Shown here one piece after another: positions 24,447 through 34,454 of a DNA stretch of 64,000 nucleotides. The notes under the pieces are model-generated. The model was not told the DNA's origin and ran no database searches. It worked only from the letters and a program-made list of their open reading frames with translations. The position numbers and the translations under genes were made by a program. Numbering within the stretch: the first letter of the stretch is position 1; the number at the start of each line of letters is the position of its first letter. Where the stretch lies: the NCBI RefSeq assembly GCF_963576675.1, contig NC_088914.1, positions 80,474,441-80,538,440 of the forward strand. The letters are read 5' to 3'. The stretch is from Euphorbia lathyris. Taxonomy: Eukaryota > Streptophyta > Magnoliopsida > Malpighiales > Euphorbiaceae.

Positions 24447-26465
24447 ATGCAGAGTGGTGGAGGACAGAGACACTTCGTGCTAATCCATGGAGCCTGTCAT
24501 GGAGCTTGGTGCTGGTACAAGGTTTCACCTCGTCTAAAATCGGCGGGCCACAAAGTTTCGGCTCTGGATATGGCAGCTTCAGGTGTGAATCTGAAGAAAT
24601 TGGAGGAGCTCCGATCCTTTTCCGATTTCTATGAGCCGTTGCTTGAATTCATGGAGAATCTTCCAGAAGAAGAGAGAGTGATTTTAGTTGCGCATAGCAT
24701 GTGTGGATATGGAATTTCTATCGCCATGGAAAAGTTCCCTGAGAAAATATCAGCCGCAGTATTTGTCGCAGCTGGGATGCCTGGTTCCGATCTGAGTTAC
24801 AAGTCCATTGATGCAAAGGTATTAACTCATCCAACTTCTTCTTTTTCCCGATTTGTTAACTTCATTTCAAATAGGATTCTGATCTGATCTGATAGCACTT
24901 TTAATAATATGTATATACAGTATGCGGAAAGATTCAAGATCTATTCTGAAACAGAGGACCCTCAGTTCATTTTTGGCAATGGACCTGACAATCCTCCGAC
25001 GGCAACACTCCTCGGCCCTAAGCAGATGGCTTCGAGATTATACCGCTTATCTCCACCTGAGGTATCTTCCTTTTTTAAATTAACACTAATTTAATGTTAA
25101 TTTAGCTAAATACACTCATAATTATGTTTGGGAAATGTACACTGTTTCTAATTTTCTTCTTTTGTTCATTAATCATGGGCTTGGCTGAAACAGCTTGATA
25201 CAGTGATACTTCTAACCTACTATTGAGTATTGACATTGCAATTTGCATTATAATAGGTTATCTTTCCTTATTTAGAAAGAAAATAACAGGCTTAATAAAT
25301 ATTAATAAATATGCACGTCATGTAACCTTATAAATGCTCGATTTTGACATACATCCGTACACACACGAATGCCCACTAGATACAAATGCTTACTAGATTT
25401 GAAGCTTGCACAATACAGACTTGTATTATTGTATTCTGCAATTTAATTGTCAATAATTAAACCGTTTATCAAGACTCTGATACCATGTTATGCTGATAGT
25501 TAAAGGTTCAATTGATATTAGTATCTGACAATAAAGATACGATTGGTTTGGCTTGAATTTTGTAGAGTGTTTTATTAGCTTTTTGAACTTTCTTAAATTG
25601 TCAAATTAACTTTTTAAATCCATGTAATTGAACAAGATAAGATACCAACAAATTCAAATGTATTAGCAAGTTCTTTAAGGGGCTGCCAAAGAATTCTTCA
25701 AATTTAAAGGATCAATCGCACTTTATAAACCAAATTTAAAAACGAAAACAGTATTATACTTTTTTTCTTACAATCATATGTTACATAAATTTTTTTTGTT
25801 TGGAGTTATAGAAAATGTTAGGTGCAAATGAAAGTTAGACATATTTTTTTCTAGATGAGTTTGATACTTACAATTAACTTTTAACAAAGGAGTTCCACAA
25901 TAAATAAAAAATGTGTACCATTATATTGATACAGGTCGGATTGAACTCAGCCCGGCCGGACTGCTTTTATATTAATATAAATTTTTTTCTTATCCTCATT
26001 TGATGTTTGCTTATTTTGCTAAATGTTTTTTTTTAATCATTGCTAAATGTTTTTTTTATTTAAAATCATGTTTATCGAGTTTTATTTAATTAATTAATTA
26101 ATTAGGATGTTTATTATTATTATTATTATTATCATTATCATCATAATCTTATTATCTGTTAATTCCATTTATTAATCATATTGCAGGATTTGGAATTAGG
26201 AAAATTGTTGGTGAGACCTGTCCCTATATACAATAATACAGAAGCTAATGATGAAATAATGGTGTTCACTAAGGAAAGACATGGATCAGTGCTTCGATTT
26301 TTCATAATTTGTGATGAAGAAAATTGTGAAGAGCAGAAATGGATGGTTGAAAACAATCCTCCACACGAATTTAAGCTAATCTCGGACTCTGATCACATGG
26401 TCATGTTTTCTAAACCTCAAGAACTAGCTTCTTACTTCTTGGAAATTGGAGATAAATACTTCTGA
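24447..26465 (+). CDS. Methylesterase (MES) / hydroxynitrile-lyase family alpha/beta hydrolase with altered active site
   Basis: Three exons (24447-24818, 24921-25061, 26187-26465) give 263 residues, the family's usual size, with intron positions equivalent to those of the gene at 27037. The N-terminus HFVLIHGACHGAW supplies the oxyanion region and DMAASG the usual strand. The nucleophile loop reads VAHSMCGYG with Ser84; the first and fifth positions of canonical GHSxGG are changed (Ala, Cys). The catalytic His241 in SDSDHMVM is kept. Around the acid, ICDEENCEEQKW is three residues shorter than ICDNDNIVTEDFQRW-type relatives, and the expected Asp is probably Glu216, though Asp214 could substitute. 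The family hydrolyses methyl esters of salicylate, jasmonate or IAA, or cleaves cyanohydrins, in the cytosol. Activity here is uncertain. Intron 2 is 1.1 kb with a PBS-like CTCTGATACCAT at about 25476. It is convergent with the next gene. Confidence 0.93.
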
Positions 26466-27036
26466 ATTTATATAAATTATCCGATATAATGTTAGATTAA
26501 TCGGATTTTATAAATTTATGTGTTTGATCTATACACCAAATCTAAATTTGTGGGTTTTGTAAATATAGATTATTAGTAGTATATATGTTTGATGTCATAG
26601 TGGTAAGGATATACTATATTTATCTCGTGGATAGTATTTGTTGCGCATACCTTAAAACGTCTTTCTTACTTTTTGTACAAAGAACTCAAAATTTCATAAT
26701 CGGCCCTTGATAGAGATTCCTTGAAATATTCACGGAAGGAAATCATTTTCCATCCCTCAATCTCACCTGTTTATAATCCTAAGCATACACAGTGACAAAG
26801 GGATAAAGGGTCACAGAAGATAGATCTTCTGTTTGTTGATATTAGTGAGAAATTAGAAGAAAAATATATTTACATCAGCAAATATATAATTTTGTCTGTA
26901 ATTCTATTGAAAATCTGTAACGGATTTAACTTCAGTAACAGATTCTGAAACAGAAAAATTTAGTTCGAGCTAATTAAAGTAAAGCCTTAACTTTATTTGA
27001 CATGACCAAATTTATCCAACCAAATGGGATATGTTT
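26466..27036. other. Convergent intergenic space between the two MES genes
   Basis: It holds the 3' flanks of both genes. No additional gene or repeat is recognised. Confidence 0.45.
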
Positions 27037-28017
27037 TCAAGTGTACTTGTTAGCTACCTCTATAAGATGATGGCATAGTTCGTGAGGCTTGGAAGTCATT
27101 GGCATATGATCAGAGCCGTTGATCTCAATCACATCTTTAATCCCACTGAACTCGATGGTCCAACGTTGGAAATCCTCTGTTACAATATTGTCGTTGTCGC
27201 ATACAATATAAACTCGATTCACTGATCCATATTTTTCATCAGTAAACTTCTTTGTCTTAGCTAAATCTGCTACGAAAAATGATGCTGGTCTGTATAAAAT
27301 TTTCCCTAGCTCAAGATCCTTCAATTATGAAATTAATTAATTAATGAGTAAAAAATTCAAATAATAATAATAATAAATTTAAAATTTTAAAAAATAAAAG
27401 TAAGTACCTCGGCAGGGCTTAAATTATAGATCTTGGAAGCCAAATATTTGGGACCAAAATGTACCCACATTATGGGTCCATTTATGGTTTCTTCCCATGA
27501 AAATTGATTATCAACTCCTATATCTTTTGGTGAAATCTCGATCAACTTTTCCAAAAGAAACAATAATCAAAATTAATTACTTTTGCTTCATATTGAAACA
27601 AAATGAAATTCAACGTATGCTGTAAATTGATATTTAGGTACGTACCTTTTCAAAAATATAAGACGGATGATGTAAAGTATCAGGTAAAACAGCGGTAACA
27701 AAAACAGCAGCAGAAATATTTTGTGGATATATTTCCATGGCAAGAGCCAAATTGATACCACCTAAGCTATGACCAACTAATATTATCTTTTCATTTTCTT
27801 CTAACAAACTCATTACTTCCATCAACGGTTCATTATACTCTTTGAATGTATGAACCTCATGGAATGCCTTTGGATGTTGGCCTGATGCAGCCAGGTCTAC
27901 CACCGTCACGCGGTGCCCGGCCGCCTCTAACCGTTGCTTCACCTTGTACCATACCCAACTTCCTCCTCCTGCACCATGGACTAGAACAAAGTGCTTCCCA
28001 TTTTTGCTTTCTGCCAT
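27037..28017 (-). CDS. Methylesterase (MES, SABP2-like) alpha/beta hydrolase, intact catalytic triad
   Basis: Minus-strand exons 28017-27646, 27545-27408 and 27318-27037 give 263 residues with GT-AG introns. HFVLVHGAGGGSWVWYK is the oxyanion region. VGHSLGGINL gives the nucleophile Ser84. YIVCDNDNIVTEDFQRW provides the acid (Asp213 by alignment), and NGSDHMPM the base His241. All three triad residues and the lid region (FGPKYLASKIYNLSPAEDL) are present, so it should be an active cytosolic carboxylesterase acting on small methyl esters; the substrate cannot be told from sequence. Upstream in-frame Met at 28053 exists, but MAESKNGKHF matches the usual short N-terminus, so 28017 is chosen. It shares exon phases with the gene at 24447. 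The acceptor of intron 1 (GGAAAAG) is purine-rich, so that junction is the least certain. Confidence 0.95.
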
Positions 28018-29152
28018 TGTTTTTTTAAACTCTTCTGATAATAATTCAATCAATTTGAATGTAGGTGTATAGCTTGCTTCATATTTATAAATTATATATG
28101 TTGCACATTTTAATTTTTATACTTTGGGTAGGTTGGAGCAGGTGGAATTTTGGACCCACATTTGGCATGCAATTGGGGAAAAAAATGTTTAAATAAATTA
28201 TTGATCCTCTCAGAGTCAAGTCCATTAATTTAAATTAATATTCTGTGATTATTATGGAAAATTAACAACTAATTGTGTATTTTTTAGTGTTAAAATGCAT
28301 ATGTCACGCTCATTTGAAAGTCTGGGACATTTAATAATTGTTATCTTTGTATCCAAAGTGTCCTCCTAGCCCTCCAGTAAAGTACCTGTAAAAGAGAATA
28401 GACGATTAAAAAGGTCGAAGTCCGACGAATCCACTTTGATGTCTAAATAAGCAAGGATTGCAAAGGATTGAAGAAAAAACACTTGTAATATAGTGATGTT
28501 TATCTTTAGGAGATGTCCTCCTTTATTAAACGTCATGTTTAGCTGGCTGGAGGGTTTTCCATATAGGAAACGGTTTTCTGAAGTCTACTGGATCCGAAGG
28601 TGTCTAGTGTTTCACGTGGCTGTTTGGATCCGAAAGCTCGTTGCTTGACGTGTTAATAGTTTATTTTATATGGTATCATTAATAATTATATATATAAGAT
28701 TCTTTTTTTCAAAATTATTTTTTAATTATATGTAGGACAGTGTGAAAATTTTAGAATCAATAATGAAAGTCAACTATATTTTGATTAAGATCGTTAATGT
28801 TAAATATAATTTGAATTCTTAACTAACTAATAATGTCCAGAAAATTCAGGATATGATACTTTGAAAAGATGTCTGCTCAAACAATCTAATCCATTAAAGT
28901 TATTGATAATATATTACACCTAAAACTGTGGCAAAGTATGAAAAATAATCCATACGAAAAAAAACTTAATACATTAAGCCCCCAATATGTGAATATGGTC
29001 TAAAAAACTTTCAATCTGTGTAAATTTACTTTAATTTATTTCAATTTGTTCAAATTTCTCTTACTCTACCATATAAACTTAGAAATTTAATCATATCACT
29101 TAAAAACAAGTTGAGTAACTAATTAATTTTTTTATTAAATTTATAACTCCTA
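28018..29152. other. 5' flank of the MES gene, then repeat-derived AT-rich DNA
   Basis: About 28350-28680 contains GTCCGACGAATCC and neighbouring words shared with the LTR-like relic at 9870-10270. The rest is AT-rich without genes. Confidence 0.35.
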
Positions 29153-30873
29153 GGACTCATTTGGTTCGCGTAATAGAAGAGGAATAAGTTAGCTATTTCC
29201 ACTTTGGTTCAATTTGTTTGATAGAATAGTTATTCCATGGAATCTCTATTCCTTAATTCCATGGAATAACTATTCTTCCATTTTTACAAGAAATAGCTAT
29301 TCCTAACACTGTATTTTATAATTTATAAAATTGCCCTCCATTAAATTCTCAATATTCTCTTCAATCAATTTTTCCAATCCTAACAATTTTGGCGAATCCA
29401 TAATTTATATCATAAAAAAACGTGAAAATGGAAAAATGGGGAAAACGTTAAAAAAGTAAAAATACGAAAAATATGAAACACGAAAAACCGGAATAACGTG
29501 AAAACGTTACAAAATACGAAAATATGAAAAAACGCACAAAACATGAAAACGTGAACAAACGTGAGAAATACGAAAACCCAAAAAAGCAAACACACGAAAA
29601 AATACAAATCATGAGCAATGCGAAAAGTGAAAAAAATATACAAAAACGTAAAAAATACAAAAAAAACACGAAAATGTGAAAAAATACGAAAAACACAAAA
29701 ACGCAAAAATTGCTAAAACACAAAAACGTGACAATACGTGAAAAATGCGATAAGCATGAAAATGCGAAAAACACAAACAAAATATGAAAGCGTAAAAAAC
29801 ACAAAAACATGAAAAAATACGAAAAACATGAAAAAACAAAAAAAGTAACAAAATGTGAAAAATACAAAAACGTGAAAAAGAGAAAAACCGAAAAGCTAAA
29901 ATGTGAAAACGCGAAAAAACGTAAAAAAAATACGAAATTGTGAACAAGCGCGAAAAACAAGAAAACTTGAAAAACACGAAAAAAACATAAAAAAAAATGC
30001 CAAAAACACGAAAAATATGAAAAACCGTGGTAAACGCATTTTTCACATTTTCGCCTTTTTAACATTAAAAATGTTTTTCATATTTTTTGTTTTTAACGTT
30101 TTCCACGTTATCGTGTTTTTCGCTTTTTTTCACGTTTTTCGCTTTTTCCACATTTTCATGTTTTCCATTTTTTTCCGCGTTTTCATGTTTTTAGCTTTTT
30201 TTTTTACTTTTCGTGATTTTCATATTTTTCCATGTTTTGTGTTTTTAACAAATTTTTACGTTTTTTGTGCGTGTTTTCACATTTTTATGTTTCCATATTT
30301 TTTTCAGGTTTTCGTGTATCTTTTCACATTTTTGTGTTCTTTTAATTTTTTTTTTGTTTTCATGGGTTTTTTCTATATTTGTTCCTATTTTTGCGTTTTC
30401 ACAGCTTTCCACGTCTCTATATTTTTTGCATTTTTTTGTGTTTTCATGTTTTGCGTGTGTTTTTATGTTAACTTGTTTATATGTTTTTCGTGTTTTCACA
30501 CTTTTCCTTTTTTTTTGTGTTTTTATGTTTTTTTTTTTTGCGTTTTTACTGTTTTCCATCTCTCTTTTTTATGTTTTTCATGTTATTATTGTTTTTTCGT
30601 TTTTAATGTGTTTTCTATTTTTCATGTTTTTTTTCCATCTTTCATGTTCCCATTTTTCGATTTTTTTTATATTTTTTAAAATAATATATATTAAATATTT
30701 GAACAATTTATAATAATACATTTGAGGATAATGTTTTATTTTGAATGAAAAAATTATATATTCCATTCTATGTTATTCCACCAACCAAACATAAGAATAG
30801 TTATTCTTAAAGAATTTCTATTCTATTCATTTAGAATAGCCGTTCCATTCCATTCCGCGAACCAAACGGCACC
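29153..30873. mobile_element. Large foldback DNA element with strand-asymmetric low-complexity arms
   Basis: The outer termini are inverted repeats: GGACTCATTTGGTTCGCG at the left, and the right end reverse complements to GGTGCCGTTTGGTTCGCG. Sub-terminal GGAATAGCTATTCC-like words follow on both sides. Inside, 29410-30040 is nearly T-poor and made of degenerate units such as AAAACACGAAAAA and CGTGAAAAA. From about 30035 to 30680 the same material is inverted (TTTTTCACGTTTTC). The arms would fold into a hairpin of about 600 bp each. Long ORFs on both strands are composition artefacts rich in F or K. The end sequence resembles PIF/Harbinger MITEs, but no TSD is clear (CTA left, ATA right). Confidence 0.8.
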
Positions 30874-31555
30874 ATAATGTATTAGAAAAACAAAAGCTCT
30901 TGGCATGATATTGGAATTTCTCCTACCAATAATAATCTATCTCCTATCATAAATGCCTCCATTATAGCCATATTTCCAGTGATAAAGCCAGTAATCTACA
31001 TTATGAATGGCTGATTTTAGCCCTACAGTTAGTGTCGGAGTCATAAAGAGTTAGTGACAATTTTTTTAAAGTCCAGTCATTAGGGTGGGACAAAATTTTT
31101 GGGCTTCCAACATTCTAAAACTTTATCATTCTTGTATCTGTGGTTTAAAAGTTTACTTGGGATTTACAAACTTAAACTCTGTGGTTTAAAAGTTTACATG
31201 ATACAGGTCCGTAATCAAGTGAGAATTTTAATCTTAAATCCATAAAGAAGTTCTTTTCAAGCCTATGCTGGAAGGAGTGAATCCCAAGTAATAAGAACAA
31301 TAGCTCCAATGGAAGCTAAGTTTTCTTATTAGATTCATAAAAGTTGCCTCTTTTATAAGACAACAAGTGAATGGAAAAATCCTAAAAGACAACAAGGCCC
31401 CCCATTAAGGTTACATCATAAAGAACAAAATATTGGGTAATAAAGGAACAAAAGGGATAAATGACATTTGAGTTAATAATCCAAAATGGCAAAATAATAA
31501 AAAGTGAATGGAAAAATAGTAAAAATCAGAATTTGGACAGAAAATCAACATTGTC
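30874..31555. other. Intergenic DNA with a short direct repeat
   Basis: CTGTGGTTTAAAAGTTTAC occurs twice near 31138 and 31181. A related string, GTGGTTTAAAAGTTTAC, is in PSBO intron 1 near 57721. No genes are seen. Confidence 0.45.
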
Positions 31556-31559
31556 CTTC

Positions 31560-31995
31560 CAATGTTCGGAGTGCAGTTTCAGAGCCACACGTCGTGCCAA
31601 CTAACCTATACGGCATGTGAGTCAAGTGACACGCCAAGTGGGAGAGTGGCGTGTCGTGTGGGTGAAGGTATGTTCGTCTTCGTGCGAGAGTTGTTTTTTC
31701 CAAACTCCAGACACAGCCTCACACGACGCGTGACCTGACTGGCACGCTGTGTGAGAAACATTTTCAGCTTGGCCTTTCTTTACTCCCACGTGGTCTTTTC
31801 CGTGTCAGAAATTCCCTCATCATTCACTCACTCTTCAAAAGAGTTGGACCCCAACTTGTTCCATGTCGTCTAAAGAGTTCCTTCCGGTTTCCATGGGCTC
31901 AAATCCCGCACATTGGAAGAGGGTGACATTTTTCCAAGCCAATTTGGAAGGGCTATATGATAACTCTTGGTCTCACAACAAAAATCACGTTAAGA
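31560..31995 (-). pseudogene. Second gypsy integrase C-terminal relic with 3' tail
   Basis: The minus strand at about 31860-31990 reads [15 protein letters not shown] and SNVRDLSPWK, paralogous to the relic at 7735-7905. The lower-coordinate part (31560-31780) shares the CACACGACGYGTG and CACGCYGTGTG words with 7000-7120 and 7610-7680. It is one repeat family with two relics in the window. Confidence 0.6.
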
Positions 31996-32271
31996 GACAT
32001 TCGCAGTTGCTTCGTATAATAACTTATCCGCAATTGGTGGTTTGATATATATAATAGAAGTATTTCAGCAAAGTTAACAATAAAAATACTAATTTAGTAA
32101 GATGTATTATAATAAGTTTTTAAAAAAATGTAAACACATTTTTCAATTATGCCATTTTTATAAAGGAAAATTATAAAACTGGATCAAATGGGAGACTCAT
32201 TTACATATTTAGACCGATTATACAATCCATTACTCATCTAGACTATTTATTTGTGACTTTCCCAAAATACC

Positions 32272-32317
<46 letters not shown>

Positions 32318-32362
32318 CACTTAGAAGTTTCTTACTCTTTCTTATTTCTCTCTTCCGTTTGA

Positions 32363-32645
32363 CTTCGCATTTTTCGCAATTTGTGAAGTCTGCGAAGATA
32401 ATACTACTTAAGAATATGAAATATACTTCGCATTTTTCGCAATTTGCGAAGCCTGCGAAGGCAATACTACTTAAGCGCATGAAATTTACTTCGCATTTTT
32501 CGCAATTTGTGAAGCCTGCGAAGGTAATACTAATTCGCATAATGACTTTTTTTCGGAGTTTTCACAATATGCGAAGTAAAAGTCATGTTCTTAAGTAGAA
32601 TTATCTTCACATGCTTCACAAAATTGCGAAAAATGGGAAGTGGTA
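32363..32645. repeat. 63-bp minisatellite (three copies) plus an inverted copy
   Basis: Copies begin at 32363, 32426 and 32489 with CTTCGCATTTTTCGCAATTT. A degenerate fourth follows near 32546, and 32580-32645 is the reverse complement of a unit. Since 63 is divisible by 3, repeat peptides appear on both strands (for example TNCEKCEV on minus), but these are not genes. Confidence 0.9.
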
Positions 32646-32667
32646 TATAACATTCAAATCATAACAA

Positions 32668-32850
32668 CAAGAGTGCAACAATAATTCTAATATTAAAATC
32701 ATAACATTACCAAAATTTAGAACAAGATTGCAACAATAATTCTAATATTAAAATCATAATATTATCAAAATTTACAACAAGATTGCAACAATAATTCTAA
32801 CATTAAAATTATAACATTATCAAAATTTACAACAAGCAATAATAATTCGA
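32668..32850. repeat. 55-bp minisatellite (three copies and a partial)
   Basis: Units of 55 bp start at 32668, 32723, 32778 and (partial) 32833, each beginning CAAGATTGCAACAATAATTC or close to it. Confidence 0.9.
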
Positions 32851-33856
32851 ACCCTAAACCCCAGGAATTTGCTAAGGAGTTCATACATAAAAGGAAGTTC
32901 GGAAACATAAGGAACTATATGCTTTATAGAAGCAAGAAAAATCGGTGGCGTCATACAAAATCAATCGCCTTTGGGATGATAATGATGATTTTTCTTTTCT
33001 TTTCAAGCAAGAATCTAAGAAAAATAGGCATGTTTACCATCTTCATCACATCCCAATCACCTCTTATTGTGATTGATGTCTTTTTATTCAAGATAAACAA
33101 ATCACTGTGATTGATGCTTTTGTATTCAACCTTCACAAAAAGTAAGTAATTTTAGGGATAATGAATGAAAGACACTTGAAAATAATGATTTTGACTTCGC
33201 AAAATGAGTTTGTGTCATATTTTGCGAAGTCTACGAAGCAAACTTCACATGGAAAAGGATTGTTTTGCTTCGCATAAAGCGATTCTACGAAACCTCCGAA
33301 GAGAAAAACAAGTTGGAAAAGGATGATTTTGCTTTGCAGGCTTCACAGAATCGCTTTCTGCGAAGCAAAATCATCATTTTTTCTGTTCGCAGACTCCGCA
33401 AAAATGTGACGAAAACTTATTTTGCGAAGTAATTTCTGAAAAAAAATAAAGATGAAACGGTAGAAACCTACCATTTTTACGTCTTTTGCCATTGAAATCA
33501 ACAATAAACTTATGATAAACGCAGAACGTCGAATAACCATGCTTTCAATTCGCAGAAGAAGAAAGAAACCAAAAGACGAATATGAAACAGGAAGATAAAG
33601 AACCATCCTTCACAAAAATAGAGAGATAAAGAGAGAACGAAGAAATATGATGATAAAAAAAAATGGAGGTGATTTGCAAAATATAAAAGAAGGGGGAAGA
33701 TGAACCGATACAGTACACATGAAGGGGATGATAAGTTGAAACCGATAAAAAAAAAAAAAAAAAGATAAAAGGTTTGGAACATTAATAGTTTAGATAGATA
33801 ATGTGTATAAATGAGTATTCTATTTCATCCGGTTTTATAATTTTTACTTCTTATAA

Positions 33857-34454
33857 TTAACCATTTTTTAAATTTTGATAGGTATGTGAATCTCGGTGAA
33901 AACGTTCTATAAATTTAGTGAAATTTTGTAGCCATCCAATATATTGATAAGGAATTGAAGGGGTTTTAAACGACGACGTAGGGATGATTGACGCAGTATG
34001 CTCACAGAAGAAGACGGAAGATCCATCCAGTCAAGTAAAGTCACGTACAAATATTTACGCGCGTGAGACCAACAGTTATCTTCCCGAAATTATTAAATTA
34101 ATTTCTGTTGTTAAAATAAAAATAAAAATTCAAATACCATAAAATTAGCTATTACTATTCCATGGATTTCGAAGCTACGAATTGAATGAGCCTGAAACCA
34201 AGGTCCCACCTTTCACTCTGTAACCGAAGACACTGTCCTTATCATCAATCATCCTCCACTCGAATACTTCCAAAAGATCGCCGAGCTTCTCAAAAACACC
34301 GCTAATTATCATTAGTTGGCTCTGATTCTGTGTTTTTACTGAAGTTTTTTCATTTGTAGAGCTGATTTTCTTCTAATTCTCCATTTTCACGCTGTTCTGT
34401 GATTTAATTTAGATCTGTGGGGGAAAGGGGATCAAGTGAAAGGGGATTTCAGAA
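33857..34454. other. 5' flank and 5' UTR of the COR413-like gene
   Basis: No gene or repeat is recognised. The final 150 bases are a plausible leader. Several ACGT cores (for example TCACGT near 34041) could be stress-response elements, but this is weak evidence. Confidence 0.35.

Larger units (their letters stand above)
32164..33847. mobile_element. Mutator-like foldback element rich in GCGAAG minisatellites
   Basis: The termini AAAATTATAAAACTGGATCA and, reverse complemented from the right, AAAATTATAAAACCGGATGA align for over 40 bp, continuing through ACTCATTT. Flanks TTTTTATAA (32155-32163) and TTCTTATAA (33848-33856) match 8 of 9, fitting a 9-bp Mutator-type duplication. The inside holds a (TA)n tract (32274-32317), a 63-bp minisatellite, a 55-bp minisatellite and several inverted GCGAAG/CTTCGC blocks (33190-33430). 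No transposase is present. Confidence 0.75.

Noticed and set aside
29448..30679. Long ORFs (145-258 residues) on both strands, Phe- or Lys-rich
   Set aside because: They are composition artefacts of the low-complexity inverted arms; no domain, and both strands are open at once.
32274..32598. Repeat-peptide ORFs on both strands (TNCEKCEV and SHFSQFVKPAK repeats)
   Set aside because: They follow from a 63-bp minisatellite divisible by three inside a foldback element.
32363..32850. Evenly spaced repeats resembling a CRISPR array
   Set aside because: Head-to-tail minisatellites without unique spacers, in a plant nuclear genome.
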